From Fimimonas sp963619835 (GTDB lineage Bacteria > Bacillota > Clostridia > Christensenellales > CAG-314): a stretch of 47,281 nt of DNA. How positions within the stretch are numbered: the stretch's first letter is position 1; each line of letters starts with the position of its first letter. The notes below the pieces were generated by a model, which was given only the letters and a program-made list of their open reading frames with translations, had not been told where the DNA came from and ran no database searches. A program made the translations under genes and the position numbers. Location of the stretch: positions 1-47,281 of the forward strand of contig CAVEYD010000007.1 in the NCBI GenBank assembly GCA_963619835.1, written 5' to 3'. Positions 1 to 8,031 of this stretch are shown here, in pieces.

Positions 1-189
1 CTTTCTGCAATTCGCTCGAAAACCCTTGCAAGCAAGTTTTCTCGCTTATATTATAATCTTGCAACAAACAAAATCTTAATTTTGTTTGCAACTGCCGTTG
101 CAACACTCTTTGCTTCCGCAAATCGTTTTGTTGCCTTTCTGCAATTCGCTCGAAAACCCTTGCAAGCAAGTTTTCTCGCTTATATTATA
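1..189. repeat. Two 55-bp direct repeats with a 134-bp period
   Basis: Bases 1-55 and 135-189 are identical, 134 bp apart. Each copy contains an imperfect hairpin, GAAAA and CTTG pairing with CAAG and TTTTC. The spacer between the copies holds a second inverted repeat, CAAACAAAAT (65-74) against ATTTTGTTTG (79-88), with a 4-base loop. No gene is visible. The first copy touches the window edge, so the array may continue to the left. Confidence 0.85.
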
Positions 190-267
190 GCACAAAAGAA
201 AAGCTAATCAATAACTAAAAACAACATATTGCATTATTTTTAGCACAAAACACAACTATTTACGCTT

Positions 268-1020
268 ATGACTGACAACAATAATTTTGATTTGTTTTTT
301 TACAGACATAACAAAAATCAACAACATGTGCACGATATACAGCAACACCAACTGTTGTACTGCGAGCTTACACTATGTTTTGAGGGCGAACTAAACTACT
401 TTGTGGACGACAAGCCTATTACTTTGCACCCCGGAGATATTATCTTTATTAAAAACGGACAGATGCGAAGCCGCAAGGGAAGCAATCTATATGCCGACTA
501 CGTGAGTTTTAACTTTAGATGCAACAACGCACCAAATTTAACGGACTACTTTGAAAAAGGCATAGATCAGGAAATACGTCTTTCCGTCATGTGTTGCGAC
601 GAAAGTTTTGCCGAACGCGGTCTTAACGAAAATATCGAAATGGTTGCTCAAACAATTATCAACAAACTTTTGTACAAACAAAATTGTCCAAACTACTCAC
701 CGCTAACACAAAAAATTTTAAAGATGTTGCAAAACAATGTTTGCCAAAAAATAAGCTTAAACGAAATTAGTAAGCAAATGTATTTTTCCGCAACATACTG
801 TCAAAACATTTTTAAGCAAGATACCGGCAAAAGTATTTTACAATATTTTAACAATTTGAAAATTGAGGAAGCTAAGGGCTTGATGATTCAAGGAGAATTG
901 TCTCTTACGAATATTGCCGAAAAACTGGGTTTTGAAGATTATAATTATTTTTCAAGACTGTTTAAGAAAAACTGCAACTATTCTCCAAAAGAGTATTTAA
1001 CAAACTTGGTTAAAAAGTAA
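268..1020 (+). CDS. AraC-family transcriptional regulator (cupin sensor plus HTH)
   Basis: This 250-residue protein has the usual AraC/XylS layout. An N-terminal cupin-like sensor (about residues 20-85, with the LHPGDIIFIKNG turn) is followed by a C-terminal double helix-turn-helix (about 155-248). The recognition region contains ISLNEISKQMYFSATYCQNI and the closing signature LGFEDYNYFSRLFKKNCNYS followed by PKEYL. Regulators of this type usually bind a sugar and activate neighbouring transport and hydrolase genes. It is convergent with the ABC ATPase gene and shares a bidirectional hairpin with it. No clear Shine-Dalgarno sequence precedes the ATG, so the start is less certain than the family. 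It is one of two AraC-type genes bracketing the carbohydrate locus; which promoters it controls is inferred from position only. Confidence 0.9.
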   Translation: MTDNNNFDLFFYRHNKNQQHVHDIQQHQLLYCELTLCFEGELNYFVDDKPITLHPGDIIFIKNGQMRSRKGSNLYADYVSFNFRCNNAPNLTDYFEKGIDQEIRLSVMCCDESFAERGLNENIEMVAQTIINKLLYKQNCPNYSPLTQKILKMLQNNVCQKISLNEISKQMYFSATYCQNIFKQDTGKSILQYFNNLKIEEAKGLMIQGELSLTNIAEKLGFEDYNYFSRLFKKNCNYSPKEYLTNLVKK

Positions 1021-1171
1021 TTTTTTTGAACTTAAAAATATTGACACTTTACCGCCTTTGATAATATCGCCTTCAATTATTGCGAAATTAAAAACATAAA
1101 ATTTTCTTCTGTTATTAAAATCTAAACAGGACTGCAATATTTTTATATAATTTTGTTTATTCTCATTAAAA

Positions 1172-1212
1172 AAGTGAACCTTTTAAGACTGTCCAAGTTT
1201 TGGGGTTCACTT
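1172..1212. terminator. Bidirectional hairpin between convergent genes
   Basis: AAGTGAACC (1172-1180) pairs perfectly with GGTTCACTT (1204-1212) across a 23-base loop. A short T-rich stretch follows on the plus strand and an A-rich stretch precedes it. It lies between the AraC-type gene and the converging ATPase gene, so it probably ends both transcripts. The long loop makes it weaker than the other terminators here. Confidence 0.6.
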
Positions 1213-1242
1213 CTTTTTTATGTGCGATTTTTATTCTTTTTG

Positions 1243-2814
1243 TTATAAAACTTTTATTTTTGAAATATCGACCGAGAAGAAAATTTTTTTGTCGTTTTGC
1301 GGTGCGCTTGGCAAAATCATTGTGACATAACGATCGAAACCTTCAAGTAATACAAACACAATTGCATGCGTTGCGACTTGAGTATTTAGTATTTTGTAAG
1401 CTTTTAGCTGCTTTTTGTCTAACGAGACAGAAAATGCATCCTTTTCAAACAATAAGTCGATTTGCCTAACTTTTTTAAGTGCAAAAGGCAATGTTAACTT
1501 TAGCTTGCCTATACGAACAATCCCCTTTTGTGCATTTAGCACTTTAGCTTTTGCAACATTGGGATATATGCGGTAATCCGATATCGCTATATCTCCGTTC
1601 TTATCGAAAAAAGTTAAGCAAGCGATTGGAATAAAAAGTTGTAGCTTTTGTCCGACTTGTGCTTTTGAGTCAACATTGACAGCATTTATTGTTATTTTTT
1701 GATTAAAGCACTCGCACACAATACGGGCATCGTCACAGTATATTATTTTTGAGACAAACGATATATCGTTCGCATTCTGAGGTGATGTGAAAATATTTTC
1801 TACACCACATATAGCATACCCTTCTCCACACGAAACAACACCGGCTGAAAGTTCACCAAGCGGTTTCTTTTCGTCCACGCTCACACTGTTCTGCGAAATA
1901 TTGCATGGAATTTTGAGACTACTTTGCCTTCCGCACACGAGATTGCCGTCAGCATAAATCAAAGCGCGATTTCCTGAAGTAACAAGCGACAATTCTTTGC
2001 CTTTCTCTGCGGAAAATGTCGCTTGTAAAAACGGCGACAACTCAATTTTTCCTTGCTCTGTCAAAACCTCACTGTCATTTACAATTACCGATTGCGTTTC
2101 AATGTTGTTCCAACAGATGGAAGCAATATTTATTGTTGACGGATATTCGAGCACATTGTTAGTGTTGCCGAACTGCACAATTTTTCCTTTTTCCAAAATC
2201 ATGGTTTTGTTGCCGAGTGCGACGGCATCTAAAGAATTGTGCGTTACATAGAAAAAGACACTTTGCGGAAAAATCTTTTTTGTTTGTGCAATAAGTTGTT
2301 TGTACACCACTTTGGACGCAGGATCAATGTTGCTTAGCGGTTCATCAAACAGTATTATTTGCGGTTGCTTTACAATGGCACGCGCTATCGCCGTCTTTTG
2401 ACGTTGTCCGTAGCTTAGCTCCTTGGGGAAGGCGTTGCTTATTTCCTCAAGTCCCGTTTTTTGCAAAATGTTCCATACTGCAGAACACTTTTCGTCGTAA
2501 GAACCTTTTTGTTTTTTTAATGCACAAAAAACATTTTCGAAAACAGTTAGATTGGGAAAAAGCGAAAATTCTTGCGAGACATAAGCAACGTGTCTTTGTT
2601 GGACAACAATATTGTTTGCAAGTTCATCGTTAAAATACAACTCTCCGGAAGTTAGTTTTTCGATGCCGGCAATACATTTTAAAAGCGTCGTTTTGCCACA
2701 ACCCGATTCGCCCATGACATTGACAAAATCACCTTCCGAAAGTTCGAAGGAAATTCCGTTTAGCGCATTTATGCCATCATAATTTTTGTATAAGTTTTTT
2801 GCTGTAATTTTCAT
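1243..2814 (-). CDS. MalK/MsmX-like sugar ABC transporter ATPase with long C-terminal extension
   Basis: The N-terminal ABC domain (about residues 1-230) has Walker A GESGCGKTT (35-43), a Q-loop glutamine near 81, signature LSYGQ (133-137), Walker B ILFDEP with D157 and E158, and H-loop H192. The signature is LSYGQ rather than LSGGQ, and the H-loop reads VTHN rather than VTHD. Residues 235-523 are beta-rich and seem to contain TOBE/MalK-like regulatory segments, but the protein is much longer than the 360-380 residues usual for MalK or MsmX. CUT1 ATPases drive uptake through separately encoded permeases; the permeases at 16556-18368 lack an adjacent ATPase, so this is their best partner by inference. 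It lies 9 bp after the YesL-like gene, probably in the same transcript. The ATP-binding call is firm; the extension's role is unknown. Confidence 0.88.
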   Translation of the reverse strand: MKITAKNLYKNYDGINALNGISFELSEGDFVNVMGESGCGKTTLLKCIAGIEKLTSGELYFNDELANNIVVQQRHVAYVSQEFSLFPNLTVFENVFCALKKQKGSYDEKCSAVWNILQKTGLEEISNAFPKELSYGQRQKTAIARAIVKQPQIILFDEPLSNIDPASKVVYKQLIAQTKKIFPQSVFFYVTHNSLDAVALGNKTMILEKGKIVQFGNTNNVLEYPSTINIASICWNNIETQSVIVNDSEVLTEQGKIELSPFLQATFSAEKGKELSLVTSGNRALIYADGNLVCGRQSSLKIPCNISQNSVSVDEKKPLGELSAGVVSCGEGYAICGVENIFTSPQNANDISFVSKIIYCDDARIVCECFNQKITINAVNVDSKAQVGQKLQLFIPIACLTFFDKNGDIAISDYRIYPNVAKAKVLNAQKGIVRIGKLKLTLPFALKKVRQIDLLFEKDAFSVSLDKKQLKAYKILNTQVATHAIVFVLLEGFDRYVTMILPSAPQNDKKIFFSVDISKIKVL

Positions 2815-2823
2815 TTTTTTAGT

Positions 2824-3759
2824 TTATTTTATTTCATCGTCAGATTCATTTTTAGCAATAACGCCGGTACTCTCTTTTGTAGTTGTGTTAGTTTTTTGCG
2901 GAGAGAGCCCTTTGCGATAGAAATCAGGATAAGATTTTTTGTTGATATGATTATCGAAAACACTGTTTGTAAACAGATGCCATACAATGGCAATGTGTAC
3001 AAAGCCAAACAATGCGAGCAAAACATACGCTATTATGTTTAGTAATACAATTCCAAAAATTTCGAGCAAAAATATAGGCAAAACCGTTATGCACAAAATG
3101 CCAAGACACTTCAAAAAATATTTTACCGAAAGTAAAAATGAATTTTTCACTACGGAAAACATCGACATTTTGTAAGTTGAAATTAAGTTTACCGCAAACA
3201 TTAACCCACCAAGAAGCATCACGATGGCAAACACCATTACAGCATAAATCAAAATTAGTTGCAAGGTTGCTAACGATGAAAAATTAAGTAAAATAAACGC
3301 ATAGTCAAACAAGCACCATATAACTGACGTGATGAGTCCAATCAATAAAAATTGCCACCAAGACGATTTTATTCCACGAAAGTAAGTTCTTGTGACGGAA
3401 GTCGGCAAACCCCAACACATATTGCGTACAAGAAATATTAGTCCGCAAAAACCTAAAAAAGCAATTACGATGCCAAGCATTGTGAACGGATATTTGATGG
3501 TTAGTAAAAAGTTTGTGTACTGTTGTTGACCTTCCGCCGTAGTTACGTCAAATGACGAACCGTATGAAAGACAAACTATGTTCCATGCAAAAAACGGCAG
3601 ACAAAACAAAAGCATCCACCAGTTTGCACGCAATAGACGTCCCGACTGCGTTTTTATTAAGCGTTTGTAAACTTGTGCCCTTGTTCGAGGCAAATCGGCA
3701 GCGGAAAAATCTTTTTTACTTCCGTCGCCATATAACAATTTTCTAAAAAAACCGGACAT
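2824..3759 (-). CDS. YesL-like (DUF624) integral membrane protein
   Basis: This is a hydrophobic protein of about 311 residues with five or six likely membrane segments. It opens MSGFFRKLLYGDG and has the NWWMLLFCLPFF stretch typical of DUF624/YesL proteins, which sit in sugar ABC transporter operons and whose function is not settled. The open frame runs further upstream from a TTG at 3852, but the ATG at 3759 is preceded by TAGGAG four bases away and begins with the family's usual N-terminus, so I chose it. The C-terminal 35 residues are polar and low-complexity. It is followed directly by the ATPase gene and preceded by the terminator of the GtaA-like gene, so these two genes may form their own unit. 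Confidence 0.7.
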   Translation of the reverse strand: MSGFFRKLLYGDGSKKDFSAADLPRTRAQVYKRLIKTQSGRLLRANWWMLLFCLPFFAWNIVCLSYGSSFDVTTAEGQQQYTNFLLTIKYPFTMLGIVIAFLGFCGLIFLVRNMCWGLPTSVTRTYFRGIKSSWWQFLLIGLITSVIWCLFDYAFILLNFSSLATLQLILIYAVMVFAIVMLLGGLMFAVNLISTYKMSMFSVVKNSFLLSVKYFLKCLGILCITVLPIFLLEIFGIVLLNIIAYVLLALFGFVHIAIVWHLFTNSVFDNHINKKSYPDFYRKGLSPQKTNTTTKESTGVIAKNESDDEIK

Positions 3760-3844
3760 AAAACTCCTAAAAATGCAGTATCTCGAAAAATTACTTGCTA
3801 ACTTTGCAACGCAACCGTAATAAGGTATTGTAGATATTATACTA

Positions 3845-3899
3845 AAAAACAAAAGGTTGTCATCTCATTTTGTTATACAACAACTAAAGAATGACAACC
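3845..3899 (-). terminator. Rho-independent terminator after the GtaA-like gene
   Basis: On the minus strand ATGACAACC precedes and GGTTGTCAT pairs with it (plus coordinates 3891-3899 and 3855-3863), with an inner TTGT/ACAA helix. The stem is followed on the minus strand by TTTTGTTTTTT. It lies just after the stop codon at 3913 and separates the upstream hydrolase genes from the YesL-like and ATPase genes. Confidence 0.85.
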
Positions 3900-3912
3900 C
3901 TTGGTTGAAAAA

Positions 3913-5976
3913 TTATTTTTTAAGCAATTCGTCTTTTAATAACAAAATAAATATTCCACCTTGAACCGTTCGGTTTTGGAAGTCCTTTATTATGCCGGTT
4001 TCGGTGTGATACAAATCGCTAAACGGAACACGACAAGACGAAGTGTGTAAAAATTCAACAATGCCTTTGTATAGATCGTGCTGTTTTTGGCGATTATCCG
4101 TAAGAGTGCAAACGTGTAAAATCCAGTCAGTTTTTGTTAAGTCACAACGGCTGTCAAGAGGGACACTGAGTTTGCCCGCGTGGGCTAAGCAACAGTCAAC
4201 TTCCTTTTCGCGCATTTCTTTGGAGAAAATACCAAAATTAAACAAAACGTCATAAGCCATGTTGTATTTTTGACTAAACGTGCTTTGATCGCTGTCATAA
4301 GTTAGTGGAATGTGGTCGGCATTTTCAAAACGATCGTAGAACTCCTTAACATACTCGTTCATGCGAGTTTCGGCATGTTTTGCATCGTCTTCTTTGCCCA
4401 AACTTTTAGCAATAAGCGAGAAACACTTCAATGCAACAATTGCTTTTATCGACAAGTTTATATTTTTGTCTAACCTTTCGACAAAGTCGTCTGTGCAGAG
4501 TTGCTTTTCGGGAATAAGTCCTGCTTTGTCGAGATATCCACACCATGTTTTGAGAGTTTCGTAATTTTCGCTTAAAATTTTATCGTCTCCGCCACAACGA
4601 ACAGACACATAACAAGCAATAATCATGTTGCTACATTCCTCGATGGGCATTTGGTTTGCGAAACTGTAAATTTCGGCATTTTGCGGGAACTGATAAATCA
4701 TCGGGTGACTTACAATGATTCCCGTCTTGCGATCACGACGGAACATGTTGGACACAAATCTGTCATTTTCTTCGGCTCTGCCCTTTACGGCATACGTTTG
4801 GCCAAGGCAATACGGATAAGTACCGGCATCGTGTGGAGCAAAATCGTACTTCCAAATTGGCATTTTTGCAAAGTCAAAAATGGGTGTAAGCATACCTTGA
4901 ACAAGATTTGGATTGTACAACAAAAATAACGGCATTGAAGGATAAGTGACGTCTACAGTTGCGATGCATCCGTTGCTGTGACATTCTTTAGACAAGTACA
5001 ACACTTTACCTTTGGCATTTTGTACAATTTTGTGCGCCCCCATTGTTTGACGAAGGGCGGCCATGCACAACAAACGATAGTCGTCGTCATAAGGCAATAG
5101 TCTTTCGTCAAGGTCTTTGGCAAACACGTCAAGTTTTGCAAGTGTTTGTTCGTAGCCGTTGTAAGCTTCTTCAATGGCATCAAAAATGGTTTTCCCGTTG
5201 CGGAAATAATATCCCTTAATCCATTCGCCAAAATAGAATATTGAACACAAATCGTCAAAAGCAACAGTCATTTTGTCGCTTACGGATTTGCCTTGGGGAA
5301 TATCGTCATATTGCTCGAAACCGACAATGTACTTTTCTTCGTGTTCGTCGTAGGTGCCATAACCGATTTTGCCAGAACTAACAAAGTTTGTCCAATCTCT
5401 TTGTCCCATAAAGTAGGCAAGCTTTGCGGAAATGTAGGTGTACCCCCAGTCAGCCGCATGGCTGTCTCCGGTGTGAGACATAGGATGTTGGCGGTTAAGT
5501 CCGAAGTAAGCCGTTTGGTAATTTGGCATTTCAAATACTCCGCCGATTGCAAAATCTTCAATTAAGTTGCGACAATGCGATTCGTGGAAGGAAAGTGCCA
5601 CCGTTACGTTTTTAATACTTTCTTTTGCAGTAATTTTGTAGTCAAAGTAACAAACGGGACGCGATGCAAGCTCGATATCGGTAGGCAACAATGGGGAAAT
5701 AAACTTTATTGTCAAGTCAAACTTGTCGCAAGTAAAATCGTATTGAGTATCAAACGCATTTACTCTAACATCTGTTTGAGTCATTTGCTTTGCATTTTCT
5801 ACTAAGCCCATAAAACAATAAGATTGTCCGTCAATGTTTACGATGCCGTATGTTTTGCGAGTTAGACAAGTCCAAAACATTGTGTCTGCTTTGTTTAGTT
5901 CGTCGCTACCCGACCATACCGAAAAGAAAGGATCGTTTACAAACAACGGATATGCGGGCAACAGTCTTTTATTCAT
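3913..5976 (-). CDS. GtaA-like glutaminase-domain protein (DUF4964/DUF5127/DUF4965/DUF1793)
   Basis: This 687-residue cytosolic protein has no signal peptide. The opening YPLFVNDPFFSVWSG and TRKTYGIVNIDGQSYCFMG are characteristic of the DUF4964 N-terminus. The C-terminal TDWILHVCTL, RVPFSDLYHTETG and FQNRTVQGGIFILLL match DUF1793. The middle (about 290-560) is helical and resembles the alpha/alpha-barrel DUF4965 region. Relatives are annotated glutaminase A after a fungal enzyme, but many occur in bacterial glycan-use loci, so a carbohydrate-active role is at least as likely here. A strong site, AGGAGAG, lies 8 bases before the ATG. The gene ends in a terminator at 3845-3899 and lies about 80 bp after the esterase gene. 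Family membership is well supported; substrate and reaction are not. Confidence 0.82.
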   Translation of the reverse strand: MNKRLLPAYPLFVNDPFFSVWSGSDELNKADTMFWTCLTRKTYGIVNIDGQSYCFMGLVENAKQMTQTDVRVNAFDTQYDFTCDKFDLTIKFISPLLPTDIELASRPVCYFDYKITAKESIKNVTVALSFHESHCRNLIEDFAIGGVFEMPNYQTAYFGLNRQHPMSHTGDSHAADWGYTYISAKLAYFMGQRDWTNFVSSGKIGYGTYDEHEEKYIVGFEQYDDIPQGKSVSDKMTVAFDDLCSIFYFGEWIKGYYFRNGKTIFDAIEEAYNGYEQTLAKLDVFAKDLDERLLPYDDDYRLLCMAALRQTMGAHKIVQNAKGKVLYLSKECHSNGCIATVDVTYPSMPLFLLYNPNLVQGMLTPIFDFAKMPIWKYDFAPHDAGTYPYCLGQTYAVKGRAEENDRFVSNMFRRDRKTGIIVSHPMIYQFPQNAEIYSFANQMPIEECSNMIIACYVSVRCGGDDKILSENYETLKTWCGYLDKAGLIPEKQLCTDDFVERLDKNINLSIKAIVALKCFSLIAKSLGKEDDAKHAETRMNEYVKEFYDRFENADHIPLTYDSDQSTFSQKYNMAYDVLFNFGIFSKEMREKEVDCCLAHAGKLSVPLDSRCDLTKTDWILHVCTLTDNRQKQHDLYKGIVEFLHTSSCRVPFSDLYHTETGIIKDFQNRTVQGGIFILLLKDELLKK

Positions 5977-6057
5977 TTTTCTTCTCTCCTAAAATTAAAG
6001 AACTTTTATTGCTAATGACAAACATCATTGTTTGCCAATTAGTGTTTTTTTGTTTTT

Positions 6058-7689
6058 TTAATGCTTCTTTTTGCTGACAAAACATACTGCGAATGCCATA
6101 GTCAACATGGTTAGGGCAGAACCACCTATAACACCATTACAACCGTCACTTTTTACAACTACAAAACCTGTATCGGTGCTGTTGTCAGTGTCGGCGGGTA
6201 TTTTTGAGTAAGTTGCAACAACGTTTAAGTCTTCGGTAACACTTGTTGTGTAAGTGGGATAAGCTTCGAAAGTGCTTGTTGTAATTTCTTTTCCGTTTAC
6301 GGTTACTTTGTCTAATTGATAGCCGTCTTCTGCTTTAAACGTAAATGTGACGGTTTCGCCCCTTTTGGGTTGGCGCGCAACGTTTGTGCGATAGATTTCG
6401 CCATGCGTAGCGGACATTGTGACGGTAAAGCTTGGAATTTCGGCAAATGTTACTTTCAACGTAACGTCGATACTTGGCATGATAACACGCAAATTACTAC
6501 CGACTACACGAGATACAACATCTACCGCGTTGCCGCTTGCATCGACAAACTCGTACGATTTTACTTCGTAGCCGTCAAGCGGAGTAAGAGTGACGGCAAC
6601 AGCCGAATCGACTTCTGCACGTTTGGACACGATATTGGACGATCCACCATCCGTGCAAACAACCTTGAGTTTGGGTAAACTTCCGTCGTTTGCGGTAACA
6701 AGCTTTTCAGCAAAGTTGTGTCCTACTTGCAACATATCAGGTACATTGTAGTGATGAGCATCAAGTCCGGGCAGAGTAACAAAATCATTGTCGATTAAAA
6801 GCAAATCTGCATCGTTTTGAGCGGCAGAGTCCATTTGCTCACGAACATTTGTTACATACTTTGCGTTTGCGTAAGCCGTTTGGTACTTTTGAGGTATTTT
6901 TGCGACAACCGCTTTCAGTTCGGACAAATCTTGTCCGGAAATTGTTGTGAGATCAGTGCGCAAATCGGAAATCAAAGTGTTTAGAAGTTCGGCATATTTT
7001 GCAGAATATGTTTGATTTTGAGATTCGCTTTCGCCTTGCATCCATGCCAAGCCTTTTATTTGAGGATCATAACCGGCATCTTTGTAGGCTTGCAAGCCTT
7101 GACGTACAATTTGCAAAAATGTGTTGTAGCAAAGTCCGGTAAGAGTTTCACTTGCTTTGCCGTACTTGGCAATAAGCGAAGGACTCATCCAGTTGCCGTA
7201 TTGAGAACCGAGTGTGGACGTAACTTCGTCGAAAATTGCCGTTCCTCCGGCTGCGTACTTGATTATTCCGTACTTTGTACCTGTTTTTCCGTTATCGGCA
7301 AAGTATTTTGCCATACCAAGTTCCGGACCAAACGTTGCGTATGCATCACCGTCACGCGTTTTGCCTTGCGAAGCACTACCTTTGCCAAGTTTTACTTGAG
7401 AAACAGTTAAATTGTTTGGCAACGTTGTGCCGTAGACGTACTCGACATAGCCGTAGTACATTACGTCTAAACCGTTTGTGTAGCGCGAGTCGGCATCAAT
7501 TACGGCTTGTTCCTCTGTAGAATCGACCTTGGTGTAACCGACAGCATTGCTTTGACCGGCAATAAGATAAATTTCGATGGGAGTTGCCGTATCGGCTATA
7601 TTAGTTTCTTCAGCATAAACCATGGGAAGTACTCCTAAAAAAGATAGGCATAAAATCATGATAACAATAAGCGCCGATATTTTTTTCAT
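6058..7689 (-). CDS. Secreted SASA/CE6-type carbohydrate esterase with InlB-like repeats and C-terminal anchor
   Basis: A signal peptide (1-26, ending MVYA) precedes an SGNH-hydrolase domain (about 36-335). Its blocks are IAGQSNAVGY with nucleophile S47, WMQGESE (216-222), and the D310-x-x-H313 pair in DAHHY. This matches sialate O-acetylesterase/acetylxylan esterase families, so it should remove acetyl groups from a glycan outside the cell. Two InlB/Flg_new-like beta repeats follow (about 342-500; EDGYQLDKVTVNGKEI). The tail is GCNGVIGGS, a hydrophobic stretch and SKKKH, a tripartite anchor without LPXTG. The frame extends upstream, but ATG 7689 has AAGGAG six bases before it and begins the signal peptide. 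It lies between the lipoprotein genes and the GtaA-like gene on the same strand. Confidence 0.88.
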   Translation of the reverse strand: MKKISALIVIMILCLSFLGVLPMVYAEETNIADTATPIEIYLIAGQSNAVGYTKVDSTEEQAVIDADSRYTNGLDVMYYGYVEYVYGTTLPNNLTVSQVKLGKGSASQGKTRDGDAYATFGPELGMAKYFADNGKTGTKYGIIKYAAGGTAIFDEVTSTLGSQYGNWMSPSLIAKYGKASETLTGLCYNTFLQIVRQGLQAYKDAGYDPQIKGLAWMQGESESQNQTYSAKYAELLNTLISDLRTDLTTISGQDLSELKAVVAKIPQKYQTAYANAKYVTNVREQMDSAAQNDADLLLIDNDFVTLPGLDAHHYNVPDMLQVGHNFAEKLVTANDGSLPKLKVVCTDGGSSNIVSKRAEVDSAVAVTLTPLDGYEVKSYEFVDASGNAVDVVSRVVGSNLRVIMPSIDVTLKVTFAEIPSFTVTMSATHGEIYRTNVARQPKRGETVTFTFKAEDGYQLDKVTVNGKEITTSTFEAYPTYTTSVTEDLNVVATYSKIPADTDNSTDTGFVVVKSDGCNGVIGGSALTMLTMAFAVCFVSKKKH

Positions 7690-7938
7690 AGATATCTCCT
7701 TGGGCAGAACCCTTTTGTGCAAATGTCGATGTGCATAAATTTTTTAGACTTTTGCGAAAGTTTTATTTTAATCTTTTGAAAACAACCACAAAAAATTGTT
7801 TGCAAATTACAATGCTAATTTATTGCGTATTGCTTTACGATTTTCCATTATTTGAAGCAGACACAAAATAGATAAATAAAGATATTTTTTTATTTTCTTT
7901 TTTGCCGACATTTGTGAAAAATTGTAAAACAATACCGT

Positions 7939-7966
7939 CCGTTGCCCAACAAGAGTTGAGCAACGG
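7939..7966. terminator. Hairpin in the 342-bp gap after the large lipoprotein gene
   Basis: CCGTTGC (7939-7945) pairs with GCAACGG (7960-7966), with an inner CAAC/GTTG helix. It lies 66 bp after the stop of the gene at 8032, so it may end or attenuate that transcript, but the minus-strand T-tract is broken. The rest of 7690-8031 is AT-rich, has one small palindrome (ACTTTTGCGAAAGT, 7748-7761), and shows no gene or clear promoter. Confidence 0.45.
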
Positions 7967-8031
7967 AGATATTGATTTTTTTATGTTTTGGCTACCACTA
8001 CACTACATGCGTTGTGAGAATGGGAAAATAA

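Noticed and set aside
1..189. CRISPR array
   Set aside because: Only two repeats, 55 bp long with a 79-bp spacer, internal hairpins and no cas genes; this does not fit CRISPR spacing.
3759..3852. Longer N-terminus of the YesL-like protein from TTG 3852
   Set aside because: It would overlap the terminator of the upstream gene and has no ribosome binding site, whereas ATG 3759 has AGGAG.
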